A stretch of 60,202 nt of DNA, taken from Chloroflexi bacterium CSP1-4 (GTDB taxonomy: Bacteria > Chloroflexota > Limnocylindria > Limnocylindrales > CSP1-4). The notes below the pieces were generated by a model, which saw only the letters and a list, made by a program, of their open reading frames with translations, had not been told where the DNA came from and did no database searches. The stretch's first letter is position 1, and the number at the start of each line of letters is the position of its first letter. Below are positions 17,613 through 25,875 of this stretch, piece by piece. The translations under genes were made by a program, and so were the position numbers. The DNA lies in the NCBI GenBank assembly GCA_001443375.1, contig LDXM01000016.1, forward strand, positions 1-60,202, in the 5' to 3' direction.

Positions 17613-17752
17613 CTCATACGCACGGGCACGGAACGCTAGAAGCGGCGGACCTGCCCGGAACGCTCCGCGAACGCTCTAATGCACCGCTGGCGTGCGTCTG
17701 AGCATGATCGAGGCCGGACGCGCTTCTTGTGCTCCGGGGGCGTTCGCATGAG
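17613..17752 (-). repeat. R-family structured repeat R3 (140 bp, inverted)
   Basis: This element has exactly the R1/R2 length and end motifs (CTCATACGCACGG at the left, GGCGTTCGCATGAG at the right), but its 29-bp inner segment (17674-17702) is 50 bp from the right end, so it lies in the opposite orientation. It sits alone between the xanthine dehydrogenase operon start and the 3' end of the GGDEF-EAL gene; no HTH or toxin gene is adjacent. Confidence 0.83.
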
Positions 17753-17794
17753 GGCGGCCGAACGCAGCCGAGCGCGGCAGAGCTGACCCTGCAG

Positions 17795-20230
17795 TCAGTC
17801 GGCGATGGCCAGCAGGTCCTCGTCGAGCGCCTCTGCGGACAGGGGTCGGGCCAGGTGATTGCCCTGGCCGAACTCGCAGCCCGATTGCCGCAGCCAGCCC
17901 AGCTGGTAGGGATCCTCGATCCCCTCGGCGGTCACGCTGAGCTCGAGCGCGCGGGCGAAGGCCAGCGCGGCCGTGACGATGGCCTCGTCCTGGGCGCTGC
18001 GTCCCAGGTCTCGGATCAGGGACCGGTCCAGTTTCAGGCCGCTGATGCCGAAGCGCTTGAAATGGCCCAGTGAGGAGTACCCCGTCCCGAAGTCGTCGAC
18101 GAGGAACCTGACGCCCAGTCCCTGCAGCTCGGAGAACACCGCCTCGAGGTCCGCTTCGTCGAGCTTGGCGGACTCGGTGATCTCGAGCTTCAGGCAGGCC
18201 GGATCCAGGCCGTTGCTCGCGAGGACACCTCGCACCGTGGCGCCCAGCCCGGGCTGGAAGTCCTTGGCGGAGACGTTGACGCTGAGCTCGAGGCCTGACG
18301 CGGCCGGCGACTGCCGCTGCCAGGCACGGACCTGCCGGCAGGATGTTTCGAGCACGAATCGGGTCAGGCGGTGGATCAGCCCGGTCGCCTCGGCCAGCGG
18401 GATGAACTCGCCTGGCAGCACCAGCCCGTGACCCGGGCGTTCCCAGCGCACGAGAGCCTCGACCCCCGTCATGCGCAGCGTCCCGAGATCGAAGATCGGC
18501 TGGTAGTGGACGCGCAGCTGGTGCTCGTCGATGGCCCGACGGAGCTCGTCGCCCAGCTCGAGTCGACGGCGGGATTCGACGCGCATCCCCTGGGCGAAGA
18601 ACTCGCATCGCCCGTGACCCGCGGCCTTCGCGGCGTACATCGCCATGTCCGCATCGGCGACGAGCACCTCGGGGGTCACCTCATCCGGCTCGGCGGTCGC
18701 GATGCCGACGCTGGCCGAGACGGTGACCTCCCGATCGGGCAGCTGGAGCGGAGACGCCAGGAGCTCGAGCACGCGCTGCGCCGCCGTCTCGGCGTCGGCA
18801 GCGGTCGCGAGCCCCTCGAGGAGGATGGTGAACTCGTCCCCGCCACGGCGCGCCAGCGTATCCCCACCTCGCAGTCCCGCCTCGAGGCGGCGTGCCACGG
18901 CGATCAGGACGGCGTCGCCGAACGGGTGCCCGAACGCGTCGTTGACCAGCTTGAAGTCGTCGAGGTCGAGGAAGAGCACCCCCGTGACGCGGTCGCGTCG
19001 CGCCCTCCTCGCTCGCTTCAGGCTGTGCTCGAGGCGGCTCATGAACAGCGCGCGGTTGGGCAGGCCCGTCAACCCGTCATGGATGGCAAGCTCGGCGAGT
19101 TCGCCATGCAGCAGCGCGTTGCCCAGCGCCAGTGCCGTCTGGTTGGCCAGGAGCTCGAGCGCCTCGAGCTCGAGGGGCGTGAAGGGCCGGCCGGCCTCCA
19201 CCCGACCAAGGGTGAGCGCGCCGATCGCGGCGCCCTCGCGCACCAGCGGGACGCCCACGGCCGTGACGAATCGGTCGTCGTCGGCATCGTCGCGGACGGC
19301 CGGCGGGAAGGCGCCCCGGTCGAAGTCGTCGACGCGGACGAGGATCCGCTCGCTGATCGCACGCCCGGCCATGCCCTCGCCCGGCCGGATCTCCTTGCCG
19401 ACCGCCCGCTCGGCGCCTCGCGCGCCGCGCACGACGTATCTCCGCGACGCTTGATCGAGGACCGTCAGCGCGACCAGCTCTGCCGGCACGACCATGGCCA
19501 CGGCGTCGACCGTCGTCCGGTACAGCTCGGTCTCGTCGAGCACGCCGTTGATGCGCGCGGAGAACTCGACGAGGCGCTGGAAGATCGCGGCCCGCTCGGC
19601 CAGTCGCGCTCGCTCGCGCGCGAGTGCGAGCGCCGCGGCCAGGCGATCGCCGACCGTCGCCACCACGCCCCGGTCGCTCTCGTCGAGCGGCCGATCGTCG
19701 GTCGACTCGACGTTGAGGATGCCCAGCAGCTCCCCGTGGGCGAGGAGCGGGACGCAGATCTCGCCGGTGACGTCGGGGTTGGCGGTCGAGTAGTCCGGGT
19801 CGACCCGCACGTCGGGCACGAACGCGGGCTCGTGCGTCCGCATCACGCGGCCGATCACGCCCCGGGTACCGTCGAAGTCGACGGTCACCGCGTAGCCTCG
19901 CTGGGCCGCGAGCCGCGCCATCCCGTCTGGATGGAGGAGATGGAGCGATACCTGCCGGTAGCCGTACTGTTCGGTCAGCACACCCATGACCGCATCGAGG
20001 ACGTCCGGGGTCGGACCCGCCGCGGCGAGCAGGTGGCCGACCTCCTCGAGGCCGTGCTGGCGGATCGGGTGCCGCTCGGTGGCCGGCCGCGCCGTCGGCG
20101 ACCGGGCTCGTGTCCGACGTTGACCGCCGTCAACGCCATCGGCCGGGACGTCATCGTCCCGGCGAAGACGGCTGCCCGGGGGTCCGCCGGTCACTGAGGC
20201 GCGGTCGTGGGTGGAGAGGGTAGGACGCAC
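17795..20230 (-). CDS. GAF-GGDEF-EAL c-di-GMP turnover protein
   Basis: This protein of up to 811 aa has two GAF domains (~60-210 and ~225-385), a GGDEF domain (~390-560) and an EAL domain (~570-805). The cyclase site is intact (RRGGDEF) and an RxxD inhibitory site (RGGD) lies five residues before it. The EAL domain keeps GVEALVRW, NVSAKDFQ, LEITES, VDDFGTGYSS and TAEGIE, so phosphodiesterase activity is also likely. No transmembrane segment is seen; the GAF domains would sense a cytosolic ligand. The first ~45 residues are low-quality sequence, so the true start may be internal. Confidence 0.9.
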   Translation of the reverse strand: MRPTLSTHDRASVTGGPPGSRLRRDDDVPADGVDGGQRRTRARSPTARPATERHPIRQHGLEEVGHLLAAAGPTPDVLDAVMGVLTEQYGYRQVSLHLLHPDGMARLAAQRGYAVTVDFDGTRGVIGRVMRTHEPAFVPDVRVDPDYSTANPDVTGEICVPLLAHGELLGILNVESTDDRPLDESDRGVVATVGDRLAAALALARERARLAERAAIFQRLVEFSARINGVLDETELYRTTVDAVAMVVPAELVALTVLDQASRRYVVRGARGAERAVGKEIRPGEGMAGRAISERILVRVDDFDRGAFPPAVRDDADDDRFVTAVGVPLVREGAAIGALTLGRVEAGRPFTPLELEALELLANQTALALGNALLHGELAELAIHDGLTGLPNRALFMSRLEHSLKRARRARRDRVTGVLFLDLDDFKLVNDAFGHPFGDAVLIAVARRLEAGLRGGDTLARRGGDEFTILLEGLATAADAETAAQRVLELLASPLQLPDREVTVSASVGIATAEPDEVTPEVLVADADMAMYAAKAAGHGRCEFFAQGMRVESRRRLELGDELRRAIDEHQLRVHYQPIFDLGTLRMTGVEALVRWERPGHGLVLPGEFIPLAEATGLIHRLTRFVLETSCRQVRAWQRQSPAASGLELSVNVSAKDFQPGLGATVRGVLASNGLDPACLKLEITESAKLDEADLEAVFSELQGLGVRFLVDDFGTGYSSLGHFKRFGISGLKLDRSLIRDLGRSAQDEAIVTAALAFARALELSVTAEGIEDPYQLGWLRQSGCEFGQGNHLARPLSAEALDEDLLAIAD

Positions 20231-20267
20231 GACGAGAATCTAGTGGGCCGTCGCCACCGGGCGCCCT

Positions 20268-20326
20268 CGTCCGAAAGTCCTGTCCGATGGTGTATCGGTA
20301 CCCCGTCAGCCTGCGTAGTTCGGACG
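20268..20326 (-). other. Structured segment between transporter and GGDEF-EAL genes
   Basis: A 9-bp inverted repeat (TCGTCCGAA pairing with TTCGGACGA, 20267-20327) encloses a second hairpin CCGAT-GGTGT-ATCGG (20284-20298). It lies in the 153-bp space upstream of the GGDEF-EAL gene. It does not match the c-di-GMP riboswitch consensus I know. It could be an RNA element in the 5' leader or an operator. Confidence 0.35.
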
Positions 20327-20383
20327 AATCTGGGGCCGTCGCGCGAGGGACCTTCCCCGGTCGTGGGACGCGGCGACAACGTG

Positions 20384-21472
20384 TCAGGAAGGAGTGGCGG
20401 CCTTCGTGGCGCGTGCATCGTGGTGCGACAGATCTGCGTGATGATCGCCGCCGGCGTGCCCGCAGGGATCGGCGTGGATGATCGCGGACGCCACGTGCGG
20501 GACCCCGTGGAGGAGCGCATGGCGGGCCCGCTCGGCGATGTCGTGGGCTTCGACGACCGTTCGGCGCTCGTCGACCATGACCTCGGCCTCGGCGTGAAGC
20601 CGGTGGCCGATCCAGCGGATCCTCACAGCGCCGACGTCCTCGACCCCCGCCACCTCGCGCAGCACCGCCTCCGACTCATCGAGGATGGTCGGGTCGACCC
20701 CGTCCAACATGCGCATCAGCACGTCGCGCGACGCGTCCTTGAGAACGACCAGGATCATCACCGCGATGAGGAGTCCCGCGATCGGGTCGGCGGCCGGATA
20801 GCCGGCCGCAACCCCGGCGGCGCCCGCGACGACGGCGAGGGACGTGAAGCCGTCAGCCCGCGCATGGAGCCCATCGGCCACGAGGGCCGCGGAGCCGATC
20901 TCGCGCCCGATCGTGATGCGGTAGCGAGCCACCAGTTCGTTGCCGACGAAGCCGACGACGCCGGCGATCGCGACGGCCCACAGCAGATGGACCTCGGCGG
21001 GGTGCAGGAGCCGGTCGATCGCCCCGTAGGCAGCGAGGAGCGAGGAGCCCGCGATGAACACGAGAACGACGAGTCCCGCGAGATCCTCGGCTCGACCGTA
21101 GCCATACGAGAACCGCCGCGACGCGACGCGCCGGCCGACGATGAAGGCCAGCCAGATCGGCACCGCCGTGATGGCGTCCGCGAAGTTGTGGAGCGTGTCG
21201 GAGAGAAGGGCGACCGAGCCGCTGACGAGGACGACGGCGAGCTGAAGGCCGCTGGTCAGCAGGAGCGCGACGAGCGAGATCTTGAGGGCCCGGACGCCAC
21301 GGGAGTCGGACTCGAGCGCCGAGTCGATCTTTGCCGCCGAGTCATGTGAGTGCGGACGCACGAGGTCCCGGAGCGCCACGAGGAGGCCCGGCCCGTGATC
21401 GTGCTGCGCGTGCGGATGATGGTGCTCGGGGCCGTGCTCATGCGGCTCGTGATCGGATCGGTGGTCCGACAT
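20384..21472 (-). CDS. Cation diffusion facilitator transporter (CzcD type)
   Basis: This 362-aa inner-membrane divalent-cation/proton antiporter starts with a histidine-rich cytosolic stretch (HEPHEHGPEHHHPHAQHDHGP). The six-helix domain contains the paired metal sites HNFAD and HARAD (normally HxxxD, in helices 2 and 5), and the cytosolic C-terminal domain ends with another His-rich tail (HAGGDHHADLSHH). Zinc, cobalt or cadmium efflux is expected. A GGGGA ribosome site precedes the ATG. It lies 7 bp downstream of the M14 gene. Confidence 0.92.
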   Translation of the reverse strand: MSDHRSDHEPHEHGPEHHHPHAQHDHGPGLLVALRDLVRPHSHDSAAKIDSALESDSRGVRALKISLVALLLTSGLQLAVVLVSGSVALLSDTLHNFADAITAVPIWLAFIVGRRVASRRFSYGYGRAEDLAGLVVLVFIAGSSLLAAYGAIDRLLHPAEVHLLWAVAIAGVVGFVGNELVARYRITIGREIGSAALVADGLHARADGFTSLAVVAGAAGVAAGYPAADPIAGLLIAVMILVVLKDASRDVLMRMLDGVDPTILDESEAVLREVAGVEDVGAVRIRWIGHRLHAEAEVMVDERRTVVEAHDIAERARHALLHGVPHVASAIIHADPCGHAGGDHHADLSHHDARATKAATPS

Positions 21473-21479
21473 GGGTCCC

Positions 21480-22445
21480 CTAGTCGGCGATGGCGAGGAG
21501 CGGATCGCCGGTGTTCATGGCCAGCGAGCTGACGATGAAGAGCACGACGCCCGGCATCGGCGCGTGGACCAGCCGGATGGTGGCTCCGAACGCGTTCTGG
21601 ACCTCGCCCACGACCTGGCCCTCTTCGACGCGCTCGCCAACGCCCACCGTCGGGTGCCAGAAGCCAGTGGCGTCGGAGCGCAGCCAGGCCTCGGCGTGCA
21701 GGACGCGCGTCGTGCGCCGCGGGCCGTCGCCGGGGTCGGGGATCAGCCCTGCCGCGTGAAGGGCGCGACGAAGGCCGGCGGCGTGGAGCGCCACGTCCTG
21801 CTCCGGCCAGAGGCCCTGGCCGCCCACCTCGCCGAGGACGGCCGGGATGCCGGCCGCCGCGGCCGCCGTCGTCGTGGAGCCGGGGGTCGGCCCGTAGACG
21901 AGGTAGTCGAGCCCGTAGGCCTGCGCCATGGCCAGCGTGACGCGGTCGACGTCAGGGTCGCCGGTCTCCTCGATGCCGTTGAACGAGACGAGCGCCTCGT
22001 TCATGTCGCCGCAGTGGCAGTCGATGAAGCGGTTCGACGGCACGATGATGTTCGCGTAGAGCCACGCGGCCAGCCGCTCGGTGGGGCCGCCGGCCGGGTC
22101 GCCGGGGAAGGTGCGGTTGAGGTTGCGGCCGTCGAGCGGGTCGACGTAGATGCTGCGGGCGGCGAAGGCGGCCGGGTTGGAGACCAGCGAGGCGACGAGC
22201 GAGCCGGTCATCTCGGCCGGGTCGAGGCTCATGGCCACGCGCCGGAGCGCCGCGATCGAGACGTATTCGGCGCCGTGGATGCCGGCGGTCGCGCCCACCC
22301 GAGGCCCGGGTCGGGCGCCGTTGATGATCACCACCGGGATCTGGACCGTCGCGCTCCCCAGGTTCACCGGCACCATCCCCGTGGCGCGCTCACCCGGCGC
22401 GGCACGCAGGTGCTCCAGGGCCAGGGTGCGAGGCGCGTCGCTCAT
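21480..22445 (-). CDS. Succinylglutamate desuccinylase/aspartoacylase-family (M14-like) deacylase
   Basis: This ~321-aa zinc hydrolase carries the ligands in GIHGAEYVS, RNLNRTFPG for substrate carboxylate binding, DCHCGD, and the catalytic glutamate in AVLGEVGG. Members remove acyl groups from N-acyl amino acids or related amides. It lies directly downstream of a D-aminoacylase (20 bp), suggesting a shared N-acyl amino acid pathway. The ATG at 22445 (MSDAPRT) is preferred; one at 22469 is in frame but runs into the neighbouring gene. Confidence 0.85.
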   Translation of the reverse strand: MSDAPRTLALEHLRAAPGERATGMVPVNLGSATVQIPVVIINGARPGPRVGATAGIHGAEYVSIAALRRVAMSLDPAEMTGSLVASLVSNPAAFAARSIYVDPLDGRNLNRTFPGDPAGGPTERLAAWLYANIIVPSNRFIDCHCGDMNEALVSFNGIEETGDPDVDRVTLAMAQAYGLDYLVYGPTPGSTTTAAAAAGIPAVLGEVGGQGLWPEQDVALHAAGLRRALHAAGLIPDPGDGPRRTTRVLHAEAWLRSDATGFWHPTVGVGERVEEGQVVGEVQNAFGATIRLVHAPMPGVVLFIVSSLAMNTGDPLLAIAD

Positions 22446-22465
22446 GGCGCCAGTATGCCCGCGGC

Positions 22466-24067
22466 TCATGCCGTGGAGCTCCGGCGCAGCGCACGGCCGG
22501 GGAGCGCCCCCGTGTGCTCGCCGCCATCCACGACGAGCGTGCCGTTCACGACGACGTGCGGGATGCCGGCCGGGAAGCGGCGCGGCTCCTCGTACGTGGC
22601 CAGGTCGCGCACCGCCGCCGGGTCGAAGACCACGATGTCGGCCTTCAGGCCGTCGCGCAGGAGGCCCCGATCCGCCAGCCCCAGGCGTGCCGCCGGCGCC
22701 GCGGTCATCTTGCGCACGGCCTCCTCGAGGCTCGTCAGGCGCTGCTCGCGCACGAACTCGCCCAGCACGCGGGGGAAGGAGCCGTAGGTGCGCGGCGCGG
22801 GCTTCGCCCCGATGAGCACGCCGTCGGACCCGATCATCGAGACCGGGTGCCGGAAGAACGGCGCCAGGCCCGCCGTGTGCGGCCCGGGCGTGACCTGGTT
22901 GACGCGCAGGTCCTCGGCCAGGAGCAGGTCGCAGATGGCGTCGGTGGGGTCGAGCCCGGTCTCGACCATGTACTCGGCCAGGGTGCGGCCCTCCCAGCGG
23001 GCGTGCTCGGGCCGGGCGAAGTAGCCCAGGCGCAGGTCGGCCCAGGGCGCGGCGCCTGCGTAGCTGCGGCCGCGGGCGGCGAGCTCGTCGCGGATGCGGG
23101 CCCGGATGGCGCGGTCGGCCAGGCGCTCCCTGGTCTTCGCCACGCCTCCGGCCTGGATCCATGGCGGCAGCATGATCAGAAGACGCGTGCTGGCCCACTC
23201 GGACGGATAGAGGTCGAACGTGACGTCCAGGCCTTCCGCGCGCGCGTCGTCCACCAGCTTGAGCATCCGCTCCGGCGGACCGGGGTAGGTGGCGCGGTGG
23301 TAGAAGTGGGTCAGGTGCACGGGGCCGTCGCCCTGGCGCCCGATCTCGATCGCCTCGCGGAAGGGATCGAGGAAGCCGTCGCCGAGCGTGTAGCGGACGT
23401 GCGTGTGGTAGAAGCCGCCGAGCTTCGCCGCCTCCGCCAGGAGCGCGCCAAGCTCCTCCGTCGTGGCGTAGGCGCCCGGCGGGTAATCGAGCCCGGAGGA
23501 CAGCCCGAAGGCCCCCTCCTCCATGCCCTCGCGCAGGAGGCCGCGCTGGCGGTCCATGGCCCGGGCATCGGCCGGTACCTCGTCCCAGCCGCACGCTGAT
23601 ATGCGCAGCGCCGAGTTGCCGATGAAGTAGGCCACGTTGACAGCGACCCTGCGATCGAAGCGCTCGAGGTAGCCGGCCACCGAGCCCCAGTCACAGGCGA
23701 TGTCCGGGCGCCCGTCGAGGCCGGCGTTGAGGGTGAGGAAGTCGTCGAGGTCCTGCTGCCGGAGGAACGGCGCGTACGAGTTGCCGTCCACGCCGATGAC
23801 CTCGGTGGTCACGCCCTGGCGCACCTTCGGCTCGTGGCGCGGCTCGGCCAGCATCATCAGCCCGCCGTGGCTGTGCAGGTCGATGAAGCCGGGAGCGACG
23901 ACGTGGCCGGTGGCGTCGATGCGGCGGGCGGCGCGAAGGTGCGCCGTCTCGCCGCTGATGATGCGCAGCCGGTCGCCGATCACCCCCACCGCGGCCGCGA
24001 ACCCCGGCCCGCCGCCGCCGTCGACGACCGTGCCGCCTTCGATGAGCAGGTCGAACGCGTCGGTCAC
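22466..24067 (-). CDS. N-acyl-D-amino-acid deacylase (D-aminoacylase)
   Basis: This 533-aa amidohydrolase-superfamily enzyme has PGFIDLHSHGGLM metal ligands, the family segments EVIGVDGNSYAPF and GLSSGLDYPPGAYATTEEL, HTHVRY, and GSDGVLIG with the metal aspartate. It hydrolyses N-acyl-D-amino acids. The GTG start at 24067 gives MTDAFDLLIEGG. The first 23 bp of the coding strand are duplicated at 25181-25203, beyond the S1-HTH-S2 cassette, so the cassette appears to have been inserted just at this gene's start and may have separated it from its promoter. Confidence 0.88.
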   Translation of the reverse strand: MTDAFDLLIEGGTVVDGGGGPGFAAAVGVIGDRLRIISGETAHLRAARRIDATGHVVAPGFIDLHSHGGLMMLAEPRHEPKVRQGVTTEVIGVDGNSYAPFLRQQDLDDFLTLNAGLDGRPDIACDWGSVAGYLERFDRRVAVNVAYFIGNSALRISACGWDEVPADARAMDRQRGLLREGMEEGAFGLSSGLDYPPGAYATTEELGALLAEAAKLGGFYHTHVRYTLGDGFLDPFREAIEIGRQGDGPVHLTHFYHRATYPGPPERMLKLVDDARAEGLDVTFDLYPSEWASTRLLIMLPPWIQAGGVAKTRERLADRAIRARIRDELAARGRSYAGAAPWADLRLGYFARPEHARWEGRTLAEYMVETGLDPTDAICDLLLAEDLRVNQVTPGPHTAGLAPFFRHPVSMIGSDGVLIGAKPAPRTYGSFPRVLGEFVREQRLTSLEEAVRKMTAAPAARLGLADRGLLRDGLKADIVVFDPAAVRDLATYEEPRRFPAGIPHVVVNGTLVVDGGEHTGALPGRALRRSSTA

Positions 24068-24092
24068 GCGCGGACGTTAGCAGAGGGGTCCG

Positions 24093-24263
24093 CTGCTCAC
24101 CCGGCGCTCAACCGGACGAACGAGGCGCCGCGATCCGCGGCTCGACCGCACCACCGAGGGGTTCCTCCGCCGTCCGGCACGCGGGGTGTTCAGCCTGACG
24201 GAGGTACCTCGAGATCGGGCCCCGTGCCGACCCGCCGTTCGCGCGTTTGAACGCGGTATGCAC
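24093..24263 (+). repeat. S-family structured repeat S1 (~171 bp)
   Basis: The left end reads CTGCTCACCCGGCG then CTCAACCGGACGAAC; the right end reads CGTTTGAACGCGGTATGCAC, an imperfect inverted copy. An inner hairpin pairs GTTCCTCCG with CGGAGGTACC. The element resembles S2 in length, ends and inner hairpin, and lies 47 bp upstream of the HTH gene. Confidence 0.72.
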
Positions 24264-24310
24264 AACCGGGCGTTAAGCCCCGGCGAAGCCACGGCCACCA
24301 GGATCCGCGC

Positions 24311-24964
24311 ATGGCGACGAGAGAGCGACCCATCGACCGCGGCACCCGCATCGGGCGCCGGTTGTTGCGCGAGGTAGGCGGAGAGGTGCGTGAGGTACGG
24401 ATCGGGACGGGGCTCAGCCAGGACGACGTGGGCGACGCACTGGGGATGTCGCATTCGAAGGTCGGACGGATCGAGCGCGCCGAGCACGAGGCCGTGTCGC
24501 TCATGGACCTGGCCCAGCTGTCAGCCGTCCTGGGGATGGACCTGTCCGTGCGGGTCTTCCCGGCCGGAGACCCGCTGCGCGACGCCGCCCAGCTCGCTCT
24601 CCTCGAGCGGCTGCGTCGGCGTCTCAACCCCTCACTGGGTTGGCGCACCGAGGTCCCGATGCCGATCCCCGGGGACCGGCGCGCCTGGGACGCGGTGGTC
24701 CGAGGCCGTGGATGGTGTGCGGGGGTCGAGGCCGAGACGCGGCTTCGGGACGCTCAAGCAACGGCACGACGGATCGGCCTCAAGGCGCGCGACGGTGACG
24801 TGGATCACGTCGTGCTGCTCCTCGCCGACACGAGGCGCAACCGCGAGGCCCTGGCAGTTGCCCGGGAGGCGCTTCGCGGAGCGTTCCCGCGCGATTCGCG
24901 CGCGATGCTCGCCGCTCTGGCGGCTGGGAGGGATCCCGGAGCCAGCGGGATCATCATCCTCTGA
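24311..24964 (+). CDS. XRE helix-turn-helix protein with degenerate PD-(D/E)XK-like domain (C)
   Basis: This 217-aa protein has an XRE helix-turn-helix at ~24-80 (LSQDDVGDALGMSHSKVGRIERAE). The rest resembles the nuclease-like domain of the proteins at 9548 and 50310: GW at 110-111, D127 in AWDAVV, then E140-A-E142 where the others have E-x-K, and the conserved end NREALAVAREALRGAFPRDSRAMLAAL. With the lysine replaced by glutamate it is probably not an active nuclease; a DNA-binding regulator is more likely. It is flanked on both sides by S repeats in the same direction. A CAGGAT sits 6 nt before the ATG. Confidence 0.68.
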   Translation: MATRERPIDRGTRIGRRLLREVGGEVREVRIGTGLSQDDVGDALGMSHSKVGRIERAEHEAVSLMDLAQLSAVLGMDLSVRVFPAGDPLRDAAQLALLERLRRRLNPSLGWRTEVPMPIPGDRRAWDAVVRGRGWCAGVEAETRLRDAQATARRIGLKARDGDVDHVVLLLADTRRNREALAVAREALRGAFPRDSRAMLAALAAGRDPGASGIIIL

Positions 24965-24996
24965 GAGCGGCGATGCGCTGGCTCCACGATGTTCGG

Positions 24997-25168
24997 CTGC
25001 TCACCCCGCGTTCAAAGGGACGAACGAGCCGGGCGGGTCAGACCGAGATGAGGCTTCCTTCGCTCGATGGAACGCCTGGGGGACCGAGCGGCGAAGGAAA
25101 CGTCTGGAACCAGGGTCCTCGAGGCCTCGACGAGGTGCCCTTCGCTGGTTTGAACGCCGGGTGATCAG
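24997..25168 (+). repeat. S-family structured repeat S2 (~172 bp)
   Basis: Left end CTGCTCACCCCGCGTTCAAA, right end GGTTTGAACGCCGGGTGATC, which are imperfect inverted copies of each other. An inner stem pairs CTTCCTTCGCTCG with CGAGCGGCGAAGGAA (25052-25100). It is in the same orientation as S1 and begins 32 bp after the HTH stop codon. Confidence 0.75.
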
Positions 25169-25208
25169 ACGACGCCAGTGGAGCAGGTCGAATGCGTCGG
25201 TCATTGGA

Positions 25209-25463
25209 TCAGTAGACCTCGTCGTGTGAACCGAGGTTCACCAGGAACGCCACGTCACTGTCCCAGCGGAAGAGGACCCGCAGGTCGTCGTCGACGCTGA
25301 AGGCCCAGTAGCCGGCCAAGTCGCCCCTCAGCTTGTGGGTGCGCAGCAGGGCGTCGCGCGGGTCCGCGGCGAACCTCCGCAGCGCGGCTCTGAGCAGCAG
25401 CCCACGTCGCTCGTCGAGCTTGCCAGCGCGTCGACGGAAGCGGCTGGAGACGACGAAGCGCAC
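25209..25463 (-). CDS. RelE/YafQ-type toxin
   Basis: This ~84-aa protein reads like a RelE-superfamily mRNA interferase: an N-terminal FVVSSRFRRRAGKL, a helix-rich middle, and the C-terminal beta strands GDLAGYWAFSVDDDLRVLFRWDSDVAFLVNLGSHDEVY, in which the Arg and terminal aromatic residue occupy usual catalytic positions. A GTG at 25463, 17 bp after the antitoxin stop, is the best start. It forms a module with the Phd/YefM antitoxin. Confidence 0.82.
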   Translation of the reverse strand: MRFVVSSRFRRRAGKLDERRGLLLRAALRRFAADPRDALLRTHKLRGDLAGYWAFSVDDDLRVLFRWDSDVAFLVNLGSHDEVY

Positions 25464-25479
25464 GGTCGGGCGCGGGCCC

Positions 25480-25755
25480 TCAAGCTCGCAGGTCGTCCAG
25501 GAGCGCCTCGACGTCCTCGTAGGTCGTCGCCTCACCCGCTCCGTACTCGGCTTCCGCCTCGCGTACCTCCCGCAGGAACAACGCCCGGCGGGCGGTTCGC
25601 AGCTCGTCTCGCTCCGCGTCGTACCGCGTCGCATCCACGAGGTAGGCCGCCTTCTCCGAGCGCTGGATGATCGCGATCGGCTCCTCGCTCTCGTGGACCT
25701 CGCGCAGGATCTCCGCCGTGCGCTGGCGAAGCTCGGTGACGCCGATGGTCTTCAT
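25480..25755 (-). CDS. Phd/YefM-type antitoxin
   Basis: This 91-aa antitoxin begins MKTIGVTELRQRTAEILREVHESEEPIAIIQRSEKAAYLVD, the canonical Phd/YefM DNA-binding and dimer domain, followed by an acidic, disordered tail that would neutralise the RelE-like toxin. It should repress its own promoter, which has a repeated TACGCTGAA site just upstream. The toxin follows 17 bp later. Confidence 0.9.
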   Translation of the reverse strand: MKTIGVTELRQRTAEILREVHESEEPIAIIQRSEKAAYLVDATRYDAERDELRTARRALFLREVREAEAEYGAGEATTYEDVEALLDDLRA

Positions 25756-25790
25756 ACGCTGAAGTGTACGCTGAAACGTACGTCTGTCAA
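25756..25790 (-). promoter_or_regulatory. Promoter and operator of the relE/phd module
   Basis: On the minus strand, a perfect TTGACA -35 (25790-25785) is separated by 16 bp from TACACT (25768-25763), which lies 7 nt before the antitoxin ATG. Two direct copies of TACGCTGAA (25755-25763 and 25767-25775, plus-strand reading) with a 12-bp period overlap the -10 box, as expected for antitoxin autoregulation. Confidence 0.65.
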
Positions 25791-25875
25791 GTACTCGGGA
25801 GCCGTATGCCGAAGGTGTGTAGGCTCGTCACGCACGGTCGTCACGATCACGCCGACGATCTCCCGAGGAGTCCGG

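Larger units (their letters stand above)
24044..25203. mobile_element. S cassette: repeat S1, HTH protein, repeat S2, bounded by a 23-bp duplication
   Basis: The 5' end of the D-aminoacylase gene (24044-24066) is repeated at 25181-25203 with one mismatch in 23 bp and nothing similar outside it. Between the copies lie repeat S1, an HTH protein gene and repeat S2, the two repeats in the same orientation. A direct duplication at both edges is what an insertion with target duplication, or a recombination event, would leave. No transposase is present. Confidence 0.6.

Noticed and set aside
20268..20326. c-di-GMP riboswitch upstream of the GGDEF-EAL gene
   Set aside because: The conserved class I core sequence and tetraloop are absent.
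25001..25204. Small minus-strand ORF starting MTDAFDLL at the cassette edge
   Set aside because: Its first codons are the duplicated start of the D-aminoacylase; the rest reads through repeat S2 and is not a gene.
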